Shown in pieces: positions 50,270 to 54,747 of a DNA stretch of 54,747 bases. Position numbers and translations under genes: made by a program. Source of the stretch: an uncultured Clostridia bacterium. Its GTDB lineage: Bacteria; Bacillota; Clostridia; Lachnospirales; Cellulosilyticaceae. The stretch is taken from assembly GCA_937921505.1 (NCBI GenBank), contig CAKZUB010000001.1, positions 1 to 54,747 of the forward strand, written 5' to 3'. The stretch's first letter is position 1. Every line of letters starts with the position of its first letter. The notes beneath the pieces were generated by a model. The model searched no databases. It worked only from the letters and a program-made list of their open reading frames with translations, and had not been told where the DNA came from.

Positions 50270-50872
50270 CTAGTCAACCGATAATGCCCATAAGTATAGC
50301 GAGGCAACTGAACCATAAGGCGAATAACGTTTGCGGTAAACTTCAAATTTCTCTTTTGGAAGTTCTTTAAGGTTATATAACCTCATCATGCCTCTGCAAA
50401 TGGCGAGGTCCTTATAGCTTAATACATCAGGCCTTCCAAGTGAAAAAATAAGCAGCATCTCTACAGTCCAAACACCCACTCCGTTTAACTTAGTAAGTAA
50501 TTTTATAATCTCTTCATCAGTCATTGTATGAAGTGTGGCAAAATCTACTTCCCCATATAAGGCTGCATCAGCAATGCCTTTAATATAGCCAGCCTTTCTT
50601 ACAGACATACCACAGCTCTGAATAGCCTCAAGCTCTGTACTCTCAATACTTTCTGGCGTAACCTCTCCAAGCAGCTTATGCAGCCTGTTCCAAACTGTTT
50701 CAGCTGCTTTATTTGAAATTTGCTGACTGACAATACTTGATATAAGTGCTATAAATGGGTCCGGTGTAATCTCCCGCTTGATTTTTCCTATTCGCTCTAT
50801 TGCTACAGCAAGTTTCTTGTCTTTGCGCTTTAAATAGTCTATTTCTTTATCTCCGTATTCAAATATCGACAT
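50270..50872 (-). CDS. HhH-GPD DNA glycosylase (AlkA-type)
   Basis: This 200-residue enzyme removes alkylated bases such as 3-methyladenine from DNA in base excision repair. The helix-hairpin-helix is LLTKLNGVGVWTVEMLLIF (125-143) and the catalytic Asp is probably Asp155 in SYKDLAI. The N-terminal domain of AlkA is absent, as in short bacterial forms. It overlaps no neighbour but lies 30 bp downstream of the PD-(D/E)XK gene, possibly one mRNA. Fragments of the same gene with internal deletions lie at 31.9 and 46.9 kb. Confidence 0.92.
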   Translation of the reverse strand: MSIFEYGDKEIDYLKRKDKKLAVAIERIGKIKREITPDPFIALISSIVSQQISNKAAETVWNRLHKLLGEVTPESIESTELEAIQSCGMSVRKAGYIKGIADAALYGEVDFATLHTMTDEEIIKLLTKLNGVGVWTVEMLLIFSLGRPDVLSYKDLAICRGMMRLYNLKELPKEKFEVYRKRYSPYGSVASLYLWALSVD

Positions 50873-50902
50873 TTCCTACTTTTTCTCCTTTGTTCTTTTA
50901 TA

Positions 50903-52114
50903 TTAAATAATTTCTTTGATACGATTAACACATTGCTCTACAAACTTCTCAAAATTTGCAGCGTCAAATAGATTAAAATAAGCCTCATTAAATACTTTAA
51001 AGTCAGGGGCCATATCTTCATAGTCAACAGGAAGAAACTCCCAGTACGCCCACCAGTTATCAACTTCTGGTTCAAAACTTGGCATATAACGCTTAATCTC
51101 ATCTTCACTAAGCTGTTGTTTTGCTGGTTTTCCATGCAAGGGCACACAGAACCCCGCAAATAGTTTCCAATCGATTTCAACTCTAAACCATATATCAACG
51201 CCTTCTTTAACATCTTTTTTATATGGGTAACTAATGCCTGGAAAAGTAGAAGTTTTACGCTCGTAATAGTTGTTAATTTTTTCTCCGTTATTATACTCAT
51301 AATCAAATTCATTAATAAGTTTTTCTTTGCCTAAGCGTTCTTCAATGGCTCTTAGCACTTTATACATCATCTCTGTTTTGCAGACCTTTAAACTCTTTTC
51401 AATCTCTATAGCACTTATCATATTTTCTTTGGATGCTGTTATAACATTCTGTATCTCCATTTGTTTTCCTTCCTCTAACTGATTAGTGAGTTTTCTAATA
51501 ACTGCTATTAGCTGCAAAATAATTTCTCTAATTGGTGCAATTTTAATAGTTTCTTTATGCTCCAGGCATTTTGTAAGCCATAGTAATACTTCATTTTTAA
51601 AAGAAACAGTGATTACTTCTTTGTATCCATCTCCAGACTTTGTAAGTCCTGCAGCACTGTACTCCGATGGTGTATTGCCCTCTAATGTCAGGTAATAGAC
51701 ATTGGCATTCTTTGCCCTTTGATAATAGTCATAACACTGTTTTTCTTGATCCCCAGCATAGATTTTCACCTCGATTGGGATGAAATAATCTTTGTTTTCA
51801 ATAACAAGATCTATTCGCCGACCACTCGGAAGTATATATTCTCGGCAGACTTTCAATGTTTCATACGCTCCACTAGATAAATCCATCTGGAGTACATGTT
51901 CTATAAAGAGCCTCAAATAAACATCCTTCTGGTAATGGGTACCTTTTGGATTTAGCAGCTCATACAGTACCCTGCAAATCCGCACTTCATCAGCAGCAAT
52001 ATCTGTAATATTAAATATATTAAAATGTCCTCCAGTTTTTTGACAAATAAGGTCATATTTACTTGAAATACCGGCTATTTCTTTTAGCAGGAGTTCTACA
52101 CTCATTTTCTTCAC
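50903..52114 (-). CDS. PD-(D/E)XK-family nuclease-like protein
   Basis: This 403-residue protein has the PDDEXK_4 (PF14281) layout: RVLYELLNPKGTHYQKD near 48-64, the catalytic set Asp102 in RRIDLVIEN and Glu115-x-Lys117 in IPIEVKIYA, then GDQEKQCYDYY. The C-terminal half has a helical middle and a WFRVEIDW strand. Such proteins are common in defence islands but have no known target. It is predicted to be cytosolic. A small ORF and a repeat block lie upstream. Confidence 0.85.
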   Translation of the reverse strand: MKKMSVELLLKEIAGISSKYDLICQKTGGHFNIFNITDIAADEVRICRVLYELLNPKGTHYQKDVYLRLFIEHVLQMDLSSGAYETLKVCREYILPSGRRIDLVIENKDYFIPIEVKIYAGDQEKQCYDYYQRAKNANVYYLTLEGNTPSEYSAAGLTKSGDGYKEVITVSFKNEVLLWLTKCLEHKETIKIAPIREIILQLIAVIRKLTNQLEEGKQMEIQNVITASKENMISAIEIEKSLKVCKTEMMYKVLRAIEERLGKEKLINEFDYEYNNGEKINNYYERKTSTFPGISYPYKKDVKEGVDIWFRVEIDWKLFAGFCVPLHGKPAKQQLSEDEIKRYMPSFEPEVDNWWAYWEFLPVDYEDMAPDFKVFNEAYFNLFDAANFEKFVEQCVNRIKEII

Positions 52115-52219
52115 CCTGACTTTACTTTTATTTATAGCGCACTATGATCATTAGAAATTTTTTCTTTGGCAGTAACCCTTTTATAAGTTTTGTGTTTATT
52201 TTTTAATAGTTTGTGGTAT

Positions 52220-52280
52220 AATAAATTTAAAGAAAGTCTTAGTGCACTAACACTAAGGCTCCCTGAATGTTTTATATTTG
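52220..52280. repeat. 61-bp dispersed repeat, copy 2
   Basis: This is the second copy of the block at 48274-48334. Here no plus-strand gene precedes it, and one arm of the inner hairpin carries a change (CTAAGGCT), so it has lost its context. Confidence 0.8.
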
Positions 52281-52304
52281 GGGCTATGAATAGTAATTTA
52301 TTTT

Positions 52305-52478
52305 CTAATCAAGATTAGAACGGTCCGCTTGGGAGGGTGCGCCGTTCTTTTCTTTTGTACTAATATCAACTTCCATTCCCTTAAATCCTAATTTGAATTT
52401 AAATCTAGAAATGAAAACGTCTTTTCTAATAAGGTAAATAGCAAGTGCCATCATCACTATTATCTTTAGTACATCCAT
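52305..52478 (-). CDS. 57-residue small membrane protein
   Basis: A short frame begins MDVLKIIVMMALAIYLIRKD and ends with a polar tail DRSNLD. It has one hydrophobic helix (about 4-18) and a basic segment behind it. AAAGGGGGTGG precedes the ATG closely, which supports translation. No family is recognised. Its last 20 codons are antisense to a terminator hairpin. A decayed copy of the 3' end (with in-frame stops) lies at 22797-22853. Confidence 0.55.
   Translation of the reverse strand: MDVLKIIVMMALAIYLIRKDVFISRFKFKLGFKGMEVDISTKEKNGAPSQADRSNLD
52317..52356 (+). terminator. Terminator-like hairpin, copy of the one at 22.8 kb
   Basis: AGAACGG (52317-52323) and CCGTTCT (52342-52348), with inner GCGC-rich pairing, then TTTCTTTTG on the plus strand. 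No plus-strand gene precedes it here. Confidence 0.6.
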
Positions 52479-52559
52479 TCATACCACCCCCTTTAGCGTA
52501 TATGACATAGTAAAATCATTACTATTCCTATAGCCGCCGGGAGGATTAACATACAACCC

Positions 52560-52579
52560 CCACGCCACCCTCTGCGTGG
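52560..52579. other. Short GC-rich hairpin in a gene-free gap
   Basis: CCACGC (52560-52565) and GCGTGG (52574-52579), followed by TTTATTTT on the plus strand. It lies between the small ORF and the methyltransferase. No other gene is evident in 52479-52679. Confidence 0.55.
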
Positions 52580-52679
52580 TTTATTTTCACTTCCTTATTT
52601 TAACATATTTATGTCACTTAATAAAGGGTTTAAAAACTTCTCAATAAAGTAAGAATCCCTGAGATGACTAATTATATTG

Positions 52680-53258
52680 TTAATAATCTTTAATTGCCAA
52701 AACGTTTAACCACTTTTCATCCACACGTTCTGGCCTCACATCCTCCGTTATCCACATTTTTTCCACTTTAAACCCCGAATCTCTGAATATTTGCTCTGCT
52801 TTTTGCTCTGTAAGGTCATAAAAATAGCGGCCACTACGTTCTCCTTCAAAATCTCCATATTTAAAAGATGCAAATAGAATACCACCTACTTTTAAAGCCT
52901 TTTTAAGCTTGCCTGTTATCGCCGGAAGTTCGCCACTTGGCACATGAAGAAGCGACGCACATGCCCATATACCATCAAATTCTGCCTCAAATGCCATATC
53001 TTGAAAGCTTAATTCAAGCACTTCTTGTCCTATATACTCACTTGCAAGCTTGCACAGCTGAGTTGAGATATCCATTGCCGTGATTTTATAACCCAGCTTT
53101 TTAAAATATAAGCTATCTCTTCCAGAACCACATCCCACATCTAGTATATGCGCTTCTTCTGAAAGCTTTTCTAGAAAAGCGGTATAATGCGCACTCATAT
53201 CTGCACTCACTGTTCCTTCAAAAAAATCTTTGGCATTGGTATTGTAGTAATTATTCAT
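52680..53258 (-). CDS. Class I SAM-dependent methyltransferase (copy 2)
   Basis: This is a complete 192-residue paralogue of the enzyme at 32.9 kb, differing at scattered positions: motif I is ILDVGCGSGRDS, motif II MDIS, then FDGIWACASLLHV and LKVGGILFASFKYG. It overlaps the upstream helicase gene by 8 bp, so the two were probably co-expressed. The end differs (VLAIKDY instead of VLVIKR). The role is unknown; no restriction nuclease stands beside it. Confidence 0.85.
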   Translation of the reverse strand: MNNYYNTNAKDFFEGTVSADMSAHYTAFLEKLSEEAHILDVGCGSGRDSLYFKKLGYKITAMDISTQLCKLASEYIGQEVLELSFQDMAFEAEFDGIWACASLLHVPSGELPAITGKLKKALKVGGILFASFKYGDFEGERSGRYFYDLTEQKAEQIFRDSGFKVEKMWITEDVRPERVDEKWLNVLAIKDY

Positions 53259-54617
53259 GTGATCCCTCCCTATTAAATCTATCCTTATAATAAGTTAAAG
53301 TTCTAAGCTCTATCGTATCCTTGAAGTGCTCCTTGAAGCTTGGTAACTTTATAAATGATCCAAGACTTTCACTTAAAGCAATCATATAACCCTCTTTTTC
53401 CTTAAAGAAGGTTTGCTCTGACTGCATCAAGAACTTTACTGGATTTCTCTTAGCTAAAGACACATATTCTTTACTTCCCCATGTCTTATAACTTGAAGTA
53501 CTTTTATCCTTTAGCATATCTACACCATTTGAGCCCAAGTTATAGAATGCCTTAAAGCTTCTATAAATATCTTCCTCATTAACTTCAAGCTTTACATTCC
53601 CCTCATTATAAAATGCTTTAAGCACAGGCATCTTATAGGATTTCACCATCCCTGTTGTTTCAAGCATATGAATAAAATCTTTAGCTATACTGTTAAACAA
53701 AAGCTTTTCCTCATCTGTAAGCTCACCTATATCATTTAAAAAGCTCATGTAATCCTTTATTATATTATACTTTACATTTGACTTCATAGCTTGATAAACT
53801 CTATCCTCCATATGTAAAAACAGTTCTACCCTAGAAGGTCTATGTCCTAGCTTATCTTTTACTTCATCATAAGCTTCCTTTATCCTCTCTTTAATATGAA
53901 GTTCTCTCTCCGCCTCTTTCTTAAACAAATCAATGAGCCTAAAGTCAAAGTCTATAATGCAGTCATCAGGGTATTCAAATTTTATAGGGCTTCCTGTACG
54001 AATGGCTTTGCTATCATAATTTTTGTCACTTAATAAAAAAGGGATTTGCCCCATCTTCTTAAAGTTACCGATAAAATCAAGTACATTAAGGTACGCTTTA
54101 TCCTTATGCTTTCTAAGCCCTCTACCTAATTGCTGCAAAAACACTGTTGGTGACTCTGTCGGTCTTAGGAAGAGAACCGTATCAATAGATGGTACATCTA
54201 CCCCTTCATTAAACATGTCTACTGAAAAAACGACTCTCACTTTACCTACTTTAAGTTCACTTAAGGCTTTATTTCTTTCCTGGGCATTTTCTCCTTGTTC
54301 ACCACTATAAACAGCTACACTCGGCACATGATGCTCATTAAAATACTTTGCCATGTACTCTGCATGATTACGTGACGTACAAAACCCCATCGCACTCTTA
54401 GAGTTGTACTTGAGGTAATGTTTTAATATAAGTTCAGCTCTCCTGTGAATCATAAACTCTTTCTCTAACTGCTTAATATCATATTTACCGTTCTTAATGT
54501 CTATCTGAGTATAGTCTACCGTTTCATCATAAATGCCATAATACCTAAAAGGAACAAGCCATCCCTTATTGATGGCCTCTTTAAGCCTTATTTCATAAAC
54601 ACTATTATAGTTACTAT
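53251..54617 (-). pseudogene. DEAD/DEAH-type helicase lacking its N-terminal half
   Basis: The C-terminal RecA-like half is present: GFCTSRNHAEYMAKYF (motif IV), VVFSVDMFNEGVDVP (motif V) and QQLGRGLRKHKDK (motif VI), then a long helical tail. The frame runs upstream of the ATG at 54453 through DYTQIDIKNGKYDIKQ and VYEIRLKEAINKGW and then stops at about 54617; the Walker A and B part is missing. The family resembles type III/COG1061-like helicases. The break coincides with an inverted repeat, possibly an insertion end. Truncation shows no ATP-binding motif, so activity is unlikely. Confidence 0.8.
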
Positions 54618-54747
54618 TCAGCCCTCAATAGCTATTGAAAAATAATTATAGTGAAAATGCTGATTTTTTTGAGGGCTCTAAATTCACTTATCCACATCAG
54701 ATTTCAATAAATGTGTCAAATGTAAATCATAAGATTTTAAGCAGTTC
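54618..54747. other. Sequence interrupting the helicase gene
   Basis: AGCCCTC (54620-54626) and GAGGGCT (54679-54685) form an inverted repeat around AT-rich DNA; beyond it lies non-coding sequence to the window edge. It may be the end of an insertion sequence whose transposase is outside the window. Confidence 0.35.

Noticed and set aside
1..54747. rRNA, tRNA, riboswitch or CRISPR elements
   Set aside because: I found no cloverleaf, conserved rRNA stretch, riboswitch core or spaced repeats in reading both strands, though subtle riboswitches could be missed by eye.

Overview
The window is AT-rich, compactly coded Gram-positive DNA with AGGAGG-type ribosome binding sites. A quinone-reductase-type Na+ pump operon, YesM/YesN regulation of a sugar ABC transporter, AgrC-like and ABC-F proteins and the absence of obvious aerobic respiratory genes suggest an anaerobic member of the Clostridia (Lachnospirales-like). 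I see no rRNA, tRNA or CRISPR array.

Layout. (1) 1-6.1 kb: a transposase scrap, an orphan PAS histidine kinase, and a five-gene operon encoding NqrB-, C-, D-, E- and F-like subunits with no NqrA/RnfC and no RnfB. (2) 6.1-9.0 kb: a MNT/HEPN pair and an ABC-F ATPase gene with an attenuator-like leader. (3) 9.1-20.3 kb: a carbohydrate-uptake locus, with two permeases and a lipoprotein binding protein, a 1025-residue double-FAD oxidoreductase, and a YesN/YesM two-component pair whose kinase carries two membrane-sensor units. (4) 20.3-24.2 kb: small secreted and regulatory genes (lipoprotein, CuAO-N/CAP protein, AgrC-like kinase). (5) 24.4-34.3 kb and 45.4-54.7 kb: a defence and toxin-antitoxin island (AlbA_2/HATPase regulators, MntA-HepT, RelBE, Fic, AbiE-like, PD-(D/E)XK nuclease, helicase and methyltransferase genes) full of same-strand duplicated and deleted gene pieces. 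One methyltransferase gene is present as two full copies and six fragments. (6) 34.3-45.1 kb, between the two halves of that island: a co-directional operon of WYL regulator, membrane-anchored dynamin-like GTPase, soluble dynamin-like GTPase, small membrane protein, HerA/DUF87-type ATPase, WHH-family nuclease toxin and SUKH (SMI1/KNR4) immunity protein.

The last operon is the best candidate for an undescribed system. The toxin gene overlaps the ATPase gene by 4 bp and is followed 15 bp later by its probable immunity gene. The two GTPases and the ATPase look like machinery, and the WYL protein, with a palindrome just upstream of its gene, like the switch. I infer either an ATPase-driven, membrane-remodelling route for a nuclease effector or an abortive anti-phage system. 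Neither is shown by sequence alone.

The repeated fragments share junctions with short microhomology (for example GCGAGG in the glycosylase fragment), which suggests segmental duplication followed by deletion. The two intact type II/VII toxin-antitoxin operons sit behind duplicated copies of the same promoter block, next to methyltransferase 3' ends.
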